Under the pieces are notes generated by a model, which saw nothing but the letters and a program-made list of their open reading frames with translations, was not told the origin of the DNA and ran no database searches. This document shows positions 45,685-54,770 of a stretch of 64,000 nucleotides of DNA, piece by piece. The position numbers and the translations under genes were made by a program. Origin of the DNA: Affinibrenneria salicis (GTDB lineage Bacteria > Pseudomonadota > Gammaproteobacteria > Enterobacterales > Enterobacteriaceae); the NCBI RefSeq assembly GCF_008710095.1, contig NZ_VYKJ01000002.1:329188-393187 (forward strand). The letters run 5' to 3'. Each line of letters starts with the position of its first letter. Position 1 is the first letter of the stretch.

Positions 45685-48432
45685 ATGCAAGGTGGATACA
45701 CAAGGGAACATTTCAGTATCAGGAAGAAGCTCAGCTGGAGCTTTGGCCTGCTGCTATCGTTAGTCCTGCTGCTGCCGCTGCTGACTATCCAGGGAGAACG
45801 CAGTAACGAGGCGTCGCTGCAATTGCTCAGCAATACCGCCGCCCTGTTCGATGAAATCGTCTTCGTGCGCGAAGCCAACTTCAACTATGCGCTGAGCCAC
45901 GATAGCCGCTATCTGGATTTACACTGGCTGCATTATCAACGGCTGCAGGCCGCTCTCGGCCAGCTTCTCGCTTATATTCAGCGCGGCAGCTGGCCGCCGG
46001 AGTACCTGAACATGGTTCAGAGCCTGCAGGCCAACTTCGCCGACTATACCCGGATGCGCTACCCGACGCCCGAAGGCGCCGGTTTCCTGGCCGCCAACGA
46101 ACGGCTTTCCGCCCTGCTGATCGATGCCAATACGCTGTATCACGCCGGAGAGCGGCACGCTTTCGAAACCAACCTTTCAATATGCTACCTGCTGGTCGGC
46201 ATTCCGTTACTGGCTATGGTGGCCGGCATTCTGGTCGCCCTTACCACCAGCAGTCAAATCACCTCGCTATACCGCCGCACGGAAGCTAACTCATCGCGGC
46301 TGAGCGCCATTCTGGATACCGCCGTGGACGGTATCATCACCATAGACGGCGACGGGCTGATCCAGAGCTTCAATCCCTCGGCCGAGCGATTATTCGGCTG
46401 GCGGGCCGACGAAGTCATCGGCCACAACATCCGGATGCTGATGGTCGATCCCGATCAGGCGCGTCACGATGAATACCTGCATAATTACCAGACCTCTTCT
46501 ATTCCGCGCATCATCGGTCGGGGGCGCGAAGTCATGGGCCGCCGCAAAGACGGCAGCCGAATGCCAATCCGACTGGCCGTCGGGCAGGTCCAGCTCCCCG
46601 ACGAATGGCTGTTTGTCGGTTTCGTTTCCGACATCACCGAACACCATATTCTGGAGAGCTCATTGCGCGAGACGGCCGAGCGAGCGGAGCAGGCTGCGGC
46701 GGCGCGCAGTACGTTTCTGGCCAATATGAGCCATGAGATCCGTACGCCGATGAACGCCATCATCGGCTTCACCGAATTATTGCTGCAGGGCGATTTAACC
46801 CCGACCCAGCGTCACCACCTCAACACGGTACAGCAGTCGTCGCGCTCATTGCTGCGCTTGATTAACGATATCCTCGACACCACCCGCATGGAAAAAGGCA
46901 GCGTAACGCTGGAGTCGATCGATTTTTCGCTTAAAGCGCTGGCGTGTCAGCTCGAGTCCTCTCTGCGCCTGGGCGCTCACGCCCGCGGCCTGACGCTCAC
47001 CACCCATTACCCGGCGGACATGCCGGAATATTTCTGCGGCGACTCGCTGCGCGTGCTGCAGATACTGACGAATCTGGTCGGCAACGCCGTCAAATTCACC
47101 GAACGCGGCGGCGTCGAGCTGAATTTCTCCTGCGAAAAAAGCGGCTGGATACATATTCAGGTGCGCGATACCGGCATCGGCATGACGCCGGAACAGGTGG
47201 CCTCTATTTTTACGCCGTTTACCCAGGCCGATGCCTCGATTAGCCGCCGTTTCGGCGGCACCGGACTGGGCACGACCATCGCCCACCAACTGGTGGATCT
47301 GATGGGCGGCAATATCGTGGTCGAAAGCACGCCCGGCAGCGGCAGCACCTTTAATGTCCGGCTGCCGCTGCCCGTCGGGCAGAAGCCGGTCGCATCCAGA
47401 CCGAATGTCGGCCGGCAGACGCTGCCGCCGCTGAATATTTTGATCGTCGACGATATCGCGCAAAATCTGGAGCTACTGACGCTAACGCTTGAAAGTGCCG
47501 GCCATCAGGTCGTAGCGGCCTGCGACGGCGATGAAGCCGTCGCCACCTTTATGGCCAAATGCTTCGATATCGTGCTGATGGACGTACACATGCCCGGCAC
47601 CGACGGCCTGCAGGCCACCCGGCTGATTCGCCAGTACGAACAGCGCGAGGGACGTTTTCCCACGCCGATCATCGCGTTGACCGCCAGCGTGATGGCCGAA
47701 GACCAGCGCACGGCGCAACAGGCCGGGATGAACGGTTTCGCCATTAAACCGCTGATCGTTCCCCGCCTGTTCGACGAAATCGCGCGGGTGTTGAATATTC
47801 GGCCCGCGGCGGCGGCCGTTCGTGAGGCCCCGCCGTCGCCCGCGGCGCATCCATTGATCGACTGGGCCTCCGGCGTCCCGCTCTGGGGCAGCGAAACCCG
47901 TCTGGCCCAGGCGATCCATCGTTTCCTGCTCGACCTCGAAACCCACTACCCCTTACCCGACCCGACGGCGGAAACGGTCGACTGGAGCGCGGCGCAGTTC
48001 AGCCTGCACAGCATTTTCGGCGCCGCCGGCAACCTCGCGCTGCCGGCGGTGTCTGCCCAGGCGCGGCTGCTGGAAACCCAACTGCGGGCAGGCCGCTATG
48101 ACGACATATCGGCGCCGTTGGCCAAACTGCGATCGCTGCTGGACGCCACGGCGCAGGCGCTGCACGCCAGCGATCTGCTGCAAGACGAGCAGGAGACGGT
48201 CCCCGTCGCGGCGCCCGGCGGACCGGAACTCCAGCGGCATATGCAAACTCTGCTGGCGCGCCTGTCGCACCACGAATTGGATGACGTCGCGCTGGATAAG
48301 GTGTGCGTGGGGCTGGACAGTCTGGGCGCAAGCGCCCAGTCCCTGGCATTGCGTAATGCGGTCGACGCTTTTGAATTCGCTCAGGCCCTCGCCATTCTGC
48401 AGCCGCTACTGACGACCGTCAGCCAACGATGA
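45685..48432 (+). CDS. Hybrid sensor histidine kinase (PAS-HisKA-HATPase-REC-HPt)
   Basis: 915 residues from ATG 45685 (an in-frame start at 45619 would add 22 residues without a ribosome site). TM1 about 18-38 (FGLLLSLVLLLPLLTI), a periplasmic sensor, TM2 about 165-190, PAS (ILDTAVDGIITIDGDGLIQS, about 210-330), HisKA with the phospho-acceptor in FLANMSHEIRTPMNAIIGF, ATPase boxes LVGNAVKFTERGG, DTGIGMTPEQV and GGTGLGTTIAHQLV, a receiver domain (LIVDDIAQN; LMDVHMPGTDG, Asp) and a C-terminal HPt (FSLHSIFGAAGNLALP, His). Its stop overlaps the HD-GYP start (ATGA), so the phosphorelay output is probably that regulator. Signal unknown. Confidence 0.9.
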   Translation: MQGGYTREHFSIRKKLSWSFGLLLSLVLLLPLLTIQGERSNEASLQLLSNTAALFDEIVFVREANFNYALSHDSRYLDLHWLHYQRLQAALGQLLAYIQRGSWPPEYLNMVQSLQANFADYTRMRYPTPEGAGFLAANERLSALLIDANTLYHAGERHAFETNLSICYLLVGIPLLAMVAGILVALTTSSQITSLYRRTEANSSRLSAILDTAVDGIITIDGDGLIQSFNPSAERLFGWRADEVIGHNIRMLMVDPDQARHDEYLHNYQTSSIPRIIGRGREVMGRRKDGSRMPIRLAVGQVQLPDEWLFVGFVSDITEHHILESSLRETAERAEQAAAARSTFLANMSHEIRTPMNAIIGFTELLLQGDLTPTQRHHLNTVQQSSRSLLRLINDILDTTRMEKGSVTLESIDFSLKALACQLESSLRLGAHARGLTLTTHYPADMPEYFCGDSLRVLQILTNLVGNAVKFTERGGVELNFSCEKSGWIHIQVRDTGIGMTPEQVASIFTPFTQADASISRRFGGTGLGTTIAHQLVDLMGGNIVVESTPGSGSTFNVRLPLPVGQKPVASRPNVGRQTLPPLNILIVDDIAQNLELLTLTLESAGHQVVAACDGDEAVATFMAKCFDIVLMDVHMPGTDGLQATRLIRQYEQREGRFPTPIIALTASVMAEDQRTAQQAGMNGFAIKPLIVPRLFDEIARVLNIRPAAAAVREAPPSPAAHPLIDWASGVPLWGSETRLAQAIHRFLLDLETHYPLPDPTAETVDWSAAQFSLHSIFGAAGNLALPAVSAQARLLETQLRAGRYDDISAPLAKLRSLLDATAQALHASDLLQDEQETVPVAAPGGPELQRHMQTLLARLSHHELDDVALDKVCVGLDSLGASAQSLALRNAVDAFEFAQALAILQPLLTTVSQR

Positions 48433-49472
48433 TGGGAAACGGAAACATGAAACGCATGCAAGACCCGCGACAGACCATACTGCTGGTAGATGATGAGATC
48501 GCAAACCTACAGGTGCTGCGCCACACGCTGCAAAAAGATTATCGCCTGCTGTTCGCGCGGGACGGACGCAAAGCGCTTGAACTGACGCATCTCGATCGTC
48601 CCGATCTGATTTTGCTCGACATCATGATGCCCGGCCTGTCGGGTTACGAAGTCTGTAAAACGCTTAAACAGGATGCGCGCACGTCGGCGATTCCGGTAAT
48701 TTTCGTTACCGCGCTGGCCGATACCGCTAACGAACGCCAGGGTCTTGAGATCGGCGCGGTGGACTATATCAGCAAGCCATTCAACCCGTCGATTGTTCGC
48801 GCGCGCGTCCGCACCCACCTGTCGCTGGTACAGGCCCAGGAACTGCGCGACACGCGTCTGCAAATCGTCCGCCGTCTGTGTACCGCGGCCGAATTCAAAG
48901 ACAATGAAACCGGCCTGCACGTTATTCGCATGAGTCATTTCGCGCAGACGCTGGCGCTGGCGGCGGGCTACAGTGAAAATGCGGCGGAAGATTTGCTGCA
49001 CGCGGCCCCTATGCACGACATCGGTAAAATCGGCATTCCCGATACCGTGCTGCAGAAGACCGGCAAGCTAAGCGACGAGGAGTGGGTCATTATGCGTCAG
49101 CACACCACCATCGGCGGCCGGATTATTGGCGACCATCCGTCCGGCCTGCTGCGTATGGCGCAGGTCATCGCCCTCAATCATCACGAAAAATGGGACGGCA
49201 GCGGCTATCCGCGCGGCTACGCCGGCGAGAACATACCGCACGTGGCGCGGGTGGTGGCGCTGGCCGATGTATTTGACGCGCTGACCAGCGAACGACCTTA
49301 TAAACGCGCCTGGAGCGTCAGCGACGCCGTCGCGCACATTCGCCAGCAAAGCGGTCACCATTTCGATCCTGAACTGGTGCCGGTATTTATGGACTGTCTG
49401 CCCGATATTTTGCAAATCCGCGAGCGCTGGGCCGATACGCCCGCGCATTCCGACGATGCGGCGTCCGCCTGA
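48429..49472 (+). CDS. Response regulator with HD-GYP c-di-GMP phosphodiesterase domain
   Basis: 347 residues, RpfG-like. Receiver at about 15-130: LLVDDEIANLQVL, DLILLDIMMPGLSGYEV (phospho-Asp), VTALAD and YISKPF (Lys). HD-GYP from about 150: HVIRMSHFAQ, HDIGKIGIPD (HD about 196), and HHEKWDGSGYPRG with the GYP. These domains linearise cyclic di-GMP, favouring motility over biofilm. Coupled to the upstream hybrid kinase by a 4-base overlap. Next to the APE cluster but transcribed away from it. Confidence 0.92.
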   Translation: MMGNGNMKRMQDPRQTILLVDDEIANLQVLRHTLQKDYRLLFARDGRKALELTHLDRPDLILLDIMMPGLSGYEVCKTLKQDARTSAIPVIFVTALADTANERQGLEIGAVDYISKPFNPSIVRARVRTHLSLVQAQELRDTRLQIVRRLCTAAEFKDNETGLHVIRMSHFAQTLALAAGYSENAAEDLLHAAPMHDIGKIGIPDTVLQKTGKLSDEEWVIMRQHTTIGGRIIGDHPSGLLRMAQVIALNHHEKWDGSGYPRGYAGENIPHVARVVALADVFDALTSERPYKRAWSVSDAVAHIRQQSGHHFDPELVPVFMDCLPDILQIRERWADTPAHSDDAASA

Positions 49473-49518
49473 GCCGGCGTTTTCTTCAGGCCGCGCCGGC
49501 CTGCGGCGGTCGGGCGCC

Positions 49519-49622
49519 ACCGCATTGCTGAATTTCACCATAAACGCCCGTCCGGCGGCTGGCCGCATAGGGAAGCCGACATCCCGCGCGCGCTACAGCG
49601 GGCGGACCGTACGGCTGACGCA
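49519..49622 (-). pseudogene. Decayed fragment of an APH-type phosphotransferase gene
   Basis: The reverse strand encodes GRAFMVKFSNA, matching the kinase at 55479-56531 (GRAFMVKFINA). The DNA of 49519-49622 lines up with about 56337-56460, with substitutions and small gaps. Only about 100 bases of a 1-kb gene remain and the frame is not kept. A partial duplication or a remnant of a second copy. The rest of the 49473-49750 gap shows nothing else. Confidence 0.7.
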
Positions 49623-49750
49623 TATTGCTTCAATTTTCCGCAAACTCATGGCGGAGTAAAATTAGCCGTTGAATTATATGGGAGATAATTTTATTAATAA
49701 GTGCGCTTAACAGGAGTTAAGTTTCCACTCATAACAGGACCGCTCTATCC

Positions 49751-50551
49751 ATGAACACCATTGACACGCTTCTCCCGTCCGGCCCGATTAAAATCCTGCG
49801 TCCGGCGATCGCCCACCGCTGGCAGTCTCTGCTGGCCGGCATTGTTCTTATCATCGGCAGTATTGGCCTGCTGTACTGGGTCGCGCCCTCGCTGGCGCGC
49901 GATTATCTGATCAGCCAGACCCCGCAGGTGATGGACAACGCGCAAATCGATAACGGACGCTGCATAACCAAATATATCCTGTTCACCGACTGCTCGGCGG
50001 ATATCGCCTATAACTATCAGGGGCAGCACTATGAAGGCAGCATCAACCTGATGTTTATCGACTTCAGCCTGGGCGACTATAGCGCCGATGTGGTGATTTC
50101 CGCACGCCAGCCCGAGCTGGCCACCCTGTCTCTGGGCATCGATAAGCTGTACAACCGTATCCTGCTGAGCGGCGCGCTGGTGCTGCTGTTGCTGGTCGTC
50201 GGCCTGTACAGCCTGTATTCGTCATTTATTCTCGGCCGGGCTATCGGTCAGGCGAAAAAGCCGACCGTGCTTAAAGCGATCGCCGTGGAGATCGGAACGC
50301 CGCGCAGAGAATGGGGGCAAACGATCGTCGAGTATACCTACCGTCCGACGGATAAAAAGGCGCGTAAACTGTTCAGCACGCTCGCCAAAAACGAGCTGCC
50401 GTTTCTGCTCGACGCTGAAAACGACCGCGCGCTGGCGGTATTGCCGGCGGGCAGCAATATCCCGGTGCTGCTGGACCAGGGGCTGACGCGTCTTGATCTG
50501 ACCGACCAACAGCGGCAGCAGATCCTCAGCCAGGCGACGGCCCGGGCCTGA
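49751..50551 (+). CDS. Unknown two-span membrane protein
   Basis: 266 residues; hydrophobic spans at about 27-46 (LLAGIVLIIGSIGLLYWVA) and about 136-160 (ILLSGALVLLLLVVGLYSLY). The segment between (with Cys pair NGRCITKYILFTDCSADIAY) lies outside the cytosol by the positive-inside rule and could hold a disulphide; the C-terminal ~100 residues are cytoplasmic and basic. No family recognised. ATG 49751 has ACAGGA about 12 bases upstream. Followed by a convergent terminator. Confidence 0.7.
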   Translation: MNTIDTLLPSGPIKILRPAIAHRWQSLLAGIVLIIGSIGLLYWVAPSLARDYLISQTPQVMDNAQIDNGRCITKYILFTDCSADIAYNYQGQHYEGSINLMFIDFSLGDYSADVVISARQPELATLSLGIDKLYNRILLSGALVLLLLVVGLYSLYSSFILGRAIGQAKKPTVLKAIAVEIGTPRREWGQTIVEYTYRPTDKKARKLFSTLAKNELPFLLDAENDRALAVLPAGSNIPVLLDQGLTRLDLTDQQRQQILSQATARA

Positions 50552-50568
50552 ACGCGCTAAAGATGGCG

Positions 50569-50593
50569 GCACGCCGGACGCGATCCGGCGTGC
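50569..50593. terminator. Bidirectional hairpin between convergent genes
   Basis: Perfect 10-bp stem GCACGCCGGA / TCCGGCGTGC with a 5-base loop, between the forward membrane-protein gene (ends 50551) and the reverse LysR gene (ends 50594). The T run is weak (TTATT) on the forward side. Confidence 0.7.
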
Positions 50594-51526
50594 TTATTCC
50601 TCCCCGACCGCCAGCGTCCGCCGGTGCCAGCGCTCAGCCTCCCGCATCTCTCTGCCGGCGAAATCGATAAATTCACCTACGGGCGCCGTCATCTGACGGC
50701 CTGACATGGTGTGTATCTGCAGCGCGCGCCGCTCCAGTTGTCTGGCGTTAAGCTCGCGCAGGCATACCGCGTCCTGCCGGCATTTATACAGCACCGAATA
50801 GAGGCTGCAGGCCGCGATGGCCAGCGGCGTATTCAGCGTGTAACTATACAGCGCGGACAGATTATTACAGCAGAGTGCTGGTTCAAGAAAGACGCCGTTA
50901 ATACGGCAGGTCAGGTCGAATAACTGACGCAGCGTGGTGGAGGGTTCCGCCAACGCCAGCGGGTAGTCATGCAGATCGTTTAATGTGATCCCGCGCCGCG
51001 CCAGCGGGTGATCGGCGGCCATCAGCAACAGCATCGGCGCCGGCAGCGCAAACGCCACATCCACGCCCTGCTCCGGCGTCAGCACGAAGCGCAGCCCCAC
51101 ATCCACCTCGCCGTTGCGAACCAGATGCGAAATTTGCAGACTGCTGCCGGTTTTCAGCAGGAAAGAGACTGCCGGATGCCGTGCGCGAAAACGAGCGAAC
51201 AGCACGGGCAGCAGATCGAACGCCAGCCCTTCCGTCGCGCCAACGCGGATACAGGTGGGGCGATTGGCTTCCAGTCCCTGAATTTCCGCCATGGCCTGCT
51301 CCATATCCAGCAAGCTTTTGCGGATATGGCTTTCCAGAATCCGGCCGGCGTCGGTCAGCGCCATGCCGCGCGCGCGCCGTTCAAACAGCGGGACGCCAAT
51401 GCGCGACTCCAGTCGGTGAATCTGCCGGCTAATCGCCGATACCGCCACAAACAGCTGCTGGCTGGCGGCGCTCAGCGAACCGGTGGTGGCGACGGTAAGA
51501 AAATAACGAATCTCGATACTGTGCAT
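50594..51526 (-). CDS. LysR-family transcriptional regulator
   Basis: 310 residues; HTH at about 5-60 (SLSAASQQLFVAVSAISRQI; LFERRARGMALTDAG), effector domain with RVGATEGLAFDLLPVLFARF and EVDVGLRFVLTPEQ. The effector core resembles CynR/NAC-type regulators that follow nitrogen compounds. Same strand as metQ-like and the racemase upstream but 219 bases apart, so it may regulate them or be independent. Confidence 0.87.
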   Translation of the reverse strand: MHSIEIRYFLTVATTGSLSAASQQLFVAVSAISRQIHRLESRIGVPLFERRARGMALTDAGRILESHIRKSLLDMEQAMAEIQGLEANRPTCIRVGATEGLAFDLLPVLFARFRARHPAVSFLLKTGSSLQISHLVRNGEVDVGLRFVLTPEQGVDVAFALPAPMLLLMAADHPLARRGITLNDLHDYPLALAEPSTTLRQLFDLTCRINGVFLEPALCCNNLSALYSYTLNTPLAIAACSLYSVLYKCRQDAVCLRELNARQLERRALQIHTMSGRQMTAPVGEFIDFAGREMREAERWHRRTLAVGEE

Positions 51527-51735
51527 CCGGGGCTCCGCACGCGGATTGATCTTCGTTAAGCGTTATATAAAAAGCAAACTCTGGCCGCAATCTTTATTAA
51601 CAATGGAAAGAGCAATCTGTTTGGATGCGCGGCGCAGGCAAGAAAAAACAAAAGGGCGCGCGGCGTCGTTGACCCTGCGCAGCGCTGCCGACCATTGCCT
51701 GAATGTCGCCCTTCCGGCAGCGCAATGAACGAACA

Positions 51736-51761
51736 GCCGGCGAACTCAGCGGTTCGCCGGC
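51736..51761 (-). terminator. Hairpin over the stop of the MetQ-like gene
   Basis: GCCGGCGAAC / GTTCGCCGGC, 10-bp perfect stem, 6-base loop holding the stop codon of the MetQ-like gene (51748-51746). No T run follows, so it may be an mRNA 3' stabiliser rather than an intrinsic terminator. Confidence 0.45.
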
Positions 51762-52570
51762 GTCATCCAGTCCGGTTTCTGGAAGTCATAAAACAGCGAC
51801 GTTTTATCGGCGAAGAACGCGGCAAACGCCGGCGACTGCACCGCTTCGCGCATATCGCGTACAAAGGGTTTATCCGCATCCTCCTCGCGCACGACAATCA
51901 GGTTTTTAATATCTTCCGGCAATTTGTCCAGCTGAATGGCCTGCGACAGTTTTAAACCCGCGGCGATGGCGAAGTTGGCGTTAATAAGTGACCCTGTCAC
52001 TCCACTCAGCGCCCGCGGCAGTTGCGCCGCTTCGAGCGGTTTAAACACCAGCCCTTTCGGATTGTCGCGAATATCGCGCAGCGAGGCTTTAGTGGGCGTG
52101 ATCACCGGATTAAGCGTGATCAGGTGATATTTCTGCAGGAATTCCAGCGAGCGCGCCAGATTAGACGGATCGTTAGGCAGCGTAATAATATCGCCGGCCT
52201 TGAGTTCGTCAAAGGAACGTATCTTGCTGGAGTAGAACCCCATGCTGGCGGTGGGAACGCTGATCACGGCGTATAATTTAAGCCCTTTATCCGCCATAAA
52301 CCGGTTCAGGTAACGCTGATTCTGGAACAGGTTGGCATCAATGCTTTTATTCGACAGCGCCATATTGGGCTGGATGTAGTCGCTGAACTCTTTGACTTCA
52401 ACCTGATACCCTTTTTTCGCCAGTTCCGGCTTGATCGCCTGGTTAACCATATCGCCATAGGGACCGGGCGCTACGCCGATAATCAGCGGCTGCGCCAGCC
52501 CGGCGGCGTGCCCCACGCCAACGCTCAGCATGGACGCCAGTAAAAAAGGCATAAACCGATTCAATTTCAT
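51746..52570 (-). CDS. MetQ/NlpA-family ABC transporter substrate-binding protein
   Basis: 274 residues. Signal peptide MKLNRFMPFLLASMLSVGVG then HAAGLAQPL; no lipobox Cys, so unlike MetQ itself it is a free periplasmic protein. The body is of NlpA type: IIGVAPGPYGDMVNQAIKPE, VEVKEFSDYIQPNMALSNKS, ANLFQNQRYLNRFM, TLPNDPSNLARSLEFL. This family binds methionine and other amino acids. No cognate ATPase (MetN) or permease (MetI) is in the window. It follows the enolase-superfamily gene by 67 bases in the same direction, so a shared substrate, such as an N-acylated or D-amino acid, is plausible. Confidence 0.86.
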   Translation of the reverse strand: MKLNRFMPFLLASMLSVGVGHAAGLAQPLIIGVAPGPYGDMVNQAIKPELAKKGYQVEVKEFSDYIQPNMALSNKSIDANLFQNQRYLNRFMADKGLKLYAVISVPTASMGFYSSKIRSFDELKAGDIITLPNDPSNLARSLEFLQKYHLITLNPVITPTKASLRDIRDNPKGLVFKPLEAAQLPRALSGVTGSLINANFAIAAGLKLSQAIQLDKLPEDIKNLIVVREEDADKPFVRDMREAVQSPAFAAFFADKTSLFYDFQKPDWMTPANR

Positions 52571-52637
52571 GACATTTATCCTGTTATGTTCTGACGCTGG
52601 ATGCGTTTCCCTGGTGTTGGAAACAATGCTTATCTCA

Positions 52638-53750
52638 TTAGAATAAAAAGGTTTCTTGCTCGTAACAGTATTTATCGTACAGCGGCGTATTGATCTCGAA
52701 GCCGATGCCCGGCCCGTCGGGAACCGCGACCTGACTTTGCGCGTCGATGTCCACCAGCGGCAGCATAAAGTCTTCATGCCAGTAGCGCGCGGACGGCGGG
52801 ATATCATTGGCATAGACAAAATTCGGCAGCGAAGCCACGGCGATGTTGTGCGCCTTGCCAACCGCGGTATCAAGCATTCCGCCGCACCATACCGGAATAT
52901 TATGCGCCTGACAGTAATCGTGGATCAGAATGGTTTCGCTGATGCCGCCGACGCGCGCCACCTTGATATTAATGATTTTTCCGCTGCCTAATTCAATCGC
53001 TTTGCGCGCGTCTTCAACCGAATCGATGCTTTCATCCAGACAGATCGGCGTGGCGATGGCGGCCTGCAGCCGACGGTGATCCACAATATCGTCGTGCGCC
53101 AGCGGCTGCTCGATCATCAACAGACCCAGCCGGTCCATTTTTTTGAACAGCGCGATATCGTCCAGCGTATAAGCGGAGTTGGCGTCGGCCATCAGCGTAA
53201 TGTCGCCAAAGGTCGTCCTGAGCGCCTGAAGGTAATCCATGTCTTTGCCGGGCTTGATTTTCACCTTAATGCGGCGATAGCCTTCGGCGAGGTAGCCCGC
53301 CACCACGCGCACTAATTCATCGGGCGTAGCCTGAATGCCGATGCTGACGCCGGCCTCGATTTTTTTGCGCGTGCCGCCAATAAGCCGCCAGAGCGGCTGC
53401 TGACGGGCTTTGGCGAAGGCGTCCCACACCGCGCCCTCCAGCGCCGCTTTCGCGCAGTTGTTGCGTTTGACCGGCGCGAAAATTTCCCTCACCTGCGACG
53501 GATGGGCGATATCTCCCGCCTGACGCAGCATCGGAATCAAAATATCGCGCATGATATGCCAGGCGGTAACATTGGTTTCTTCGTTATAGAACGGGATATA
53601 AAGCGCCGAACAATCGCCATAGCCAATCAATTGATCGCTGTGCACTTCCGCAATCGAGAAGTATTTTTCCTTCTGCGTGGCGAAGCTGGTGGTGAATGGC
53701 GTCCTGAGCGCCATTTTCATTTTGCGTAATACAATCTTATCGATTTTCAT
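52638..53750 (-). CDS. N-acylamino acid racemase / o-succinylbenzoate synthase family enzyme
   Basis: 370 residues of the enolase superfamily, close to the NSAR/OSBS group. Features: capping segment KIDKIVLRKMKMALRTPFTT; the KxK motif in RIKVKIKPGKD (about residue 163-165); metal ligands Asp in LMADANSAY (about 190), Glu in LMIEQPLAHDD (about 215) and Asp in CLDESIDS (about 240); Lys in IINIKVARVGG (about 264). Such enzymes racemise N-succinyl amino acids or make o-succinylbenzoate for menaquinone. As enterobacteria carry a different menC, the racemase role for D-/N-acyl amino acids is likely here, supported by the MetQ-like neighbour. The start is ATG 53750. 53751-54255 has no gene and holds its promoter. 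Confidence 0.87.
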   Translation of the reverse strand: MKIDKIVLRKMKMALRTPFTTSFATQKEKYFSIAEVHSDQLIGYGDCSALYIPFYNEETNVTAWHIMRDILIPMLRQAGDIAHPSQVREIFAPVKRNNCAKAALEGAVWDAFAKARQQPLWRLIGGTRKKIEAGVSIGIQATPDELVRVVAGYLAEGYRRIKVKIKPGKDMDYLQALRTTFGDITLMADANSAYTLDDIALFKKMDRLGLLMIEQPLAHDDIVDHRRLQAAIATPICLDESIDSVEDARKAIELGSGKIINIKVARVGGISETILIHDYCQAHNIPVWCGGMLDTAVGKAHNIAVASLPNFVYANDIPPSARYWHEDFMLPLVDIDAQSQVAVPDGPGIGFEINTPLYDKYCYEQETFLF

Positions 53751-54255
53751 CGTCAGCCTGCCTGTCGGTGCGCGCGGCGGAACCCGATCTGCGCGGATAG
53801 TATGCGGCCTGACGAATCAGTAAAACATTCGCCGCCCGCAGCCGAAAAAGATGAATAAACATGCGGCGCCCCGCTTTCGACAGCAGGACTGCGTGACCTG
53901 TCTGAGGGTGCGCGAACGCCGGCGCCGGAACAGAAACGAGGGTAAAAACCTAATAAATTAAAAACGCTTAACTTACTGATAAAGTAGAGATAAATAAGCA
54001 TTGCGTCAATGATAAAAAAAGCAAACGAGACTTCTCTTTATCAGAAATCACCCGGGGTATTCGGGTTACCCATACCGCCGCTCGTCAGCGCGTCGACCGC
54101 CTGGGCAAAGGGGGTTTTGTGCCGGCAATGTTTGACAGGATGCCTTCACGTTTCTGCGCGCTGCTGACAAAAACTGGCGGCAGCCTCGTTTACCTTACCG
54201 TCGCATCGGCAACGCCGAGCCGGTCACTCATCCTGCCAACGTAAGGAAACCTGCA

Positions 54256-54627
54256 ATGTACGATCCAAACTTCATTATTTTATATGTAGACAGCCCATCG
54301 GACAGCGTCCGCTTTTACCAACAGCTGTTAAGTAAACCGGCGCTGGAAGCGTCGCCGACCTTTGCGCTGTTCGCTCTGGACTCCGGCGTGATGCTCGGTC
54401 TGTGGTCGAAACACACGGTCGAACCGGCGGCGCAAGCCACCGGCAACGGCGGCGAGATCGCGTTTTCGCTCGCCGACGCTGCGGCTGTAGACCGTTGCTT
54501 CGCCGACTGGACCCGGCGCGGGCTGGCTATCGCGCAGCCGCTGATCGGCATGGATTTCGGCTATACTTTCGTCGCGCTCGATCCCGATGGACATCGGCTG
54601 CGCGTATTTACCCCTACGGCGGCGTAA
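54256..54627 (+). CDS. VOC-family (glyoxalase/bleomycin-resistance fold) protein
   Basis: 123-residue vicinal oxygen chelate protein: FIILYVDSPSDSVRFYQQLL (N-terminal beta-alpha unit), FALDSGVMLGLWSK and GYTFVALDPDGHRLRVF (C-terminal metal-ligand strand). PhnB/YtoQ-like. Function could be a small dioxygenase, isomerase or binding protein for antibiotics; not assignable. Preceded by AAGGA. It is not in the GntR regulon by position. Confidence 0.82.
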   Translation: MYDPNFIILYVDSPSDSVRFYQQLLSKPALEASPTFALFALDSGVMLGLWSKHTVEPAAQATGNGGEIAFSLADAAAVDRCFADWTRRGLAIAQPLIGMDFGYTFVALDPDGHRLRVFTPTAA

Positions 54628-54710
54628 CGCTGCGCCCGCCCGCGCCGTCAGCCAGATCGCCGCGCGGACGGGAACCTGTTTTTTCTGGTAATCGGTTATC
54701 GCCGCCTTTA

Positions 54711-54720
54711 TGATGCATCA
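54711..54720. promoter_or_regulatory. GntR operator palindrome, site 1 (before the GntR gene)
   Basis: Perfect 10-bp palindrome TGATGCATCA, 50 bases before the GTG start of the FCD regulator, within TTTATGATGCATCATATTGA. The same word occurs at 57282-57291 and 60620-60629 before the other two operons of the locus. Its place implies autoregulation. Confidence 0.7.
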
Positions 54721-54770
54721 TATTGAATATTGACTGGCCCGGATGTCGCGGGCGCGCAAAAGGTTACTCT

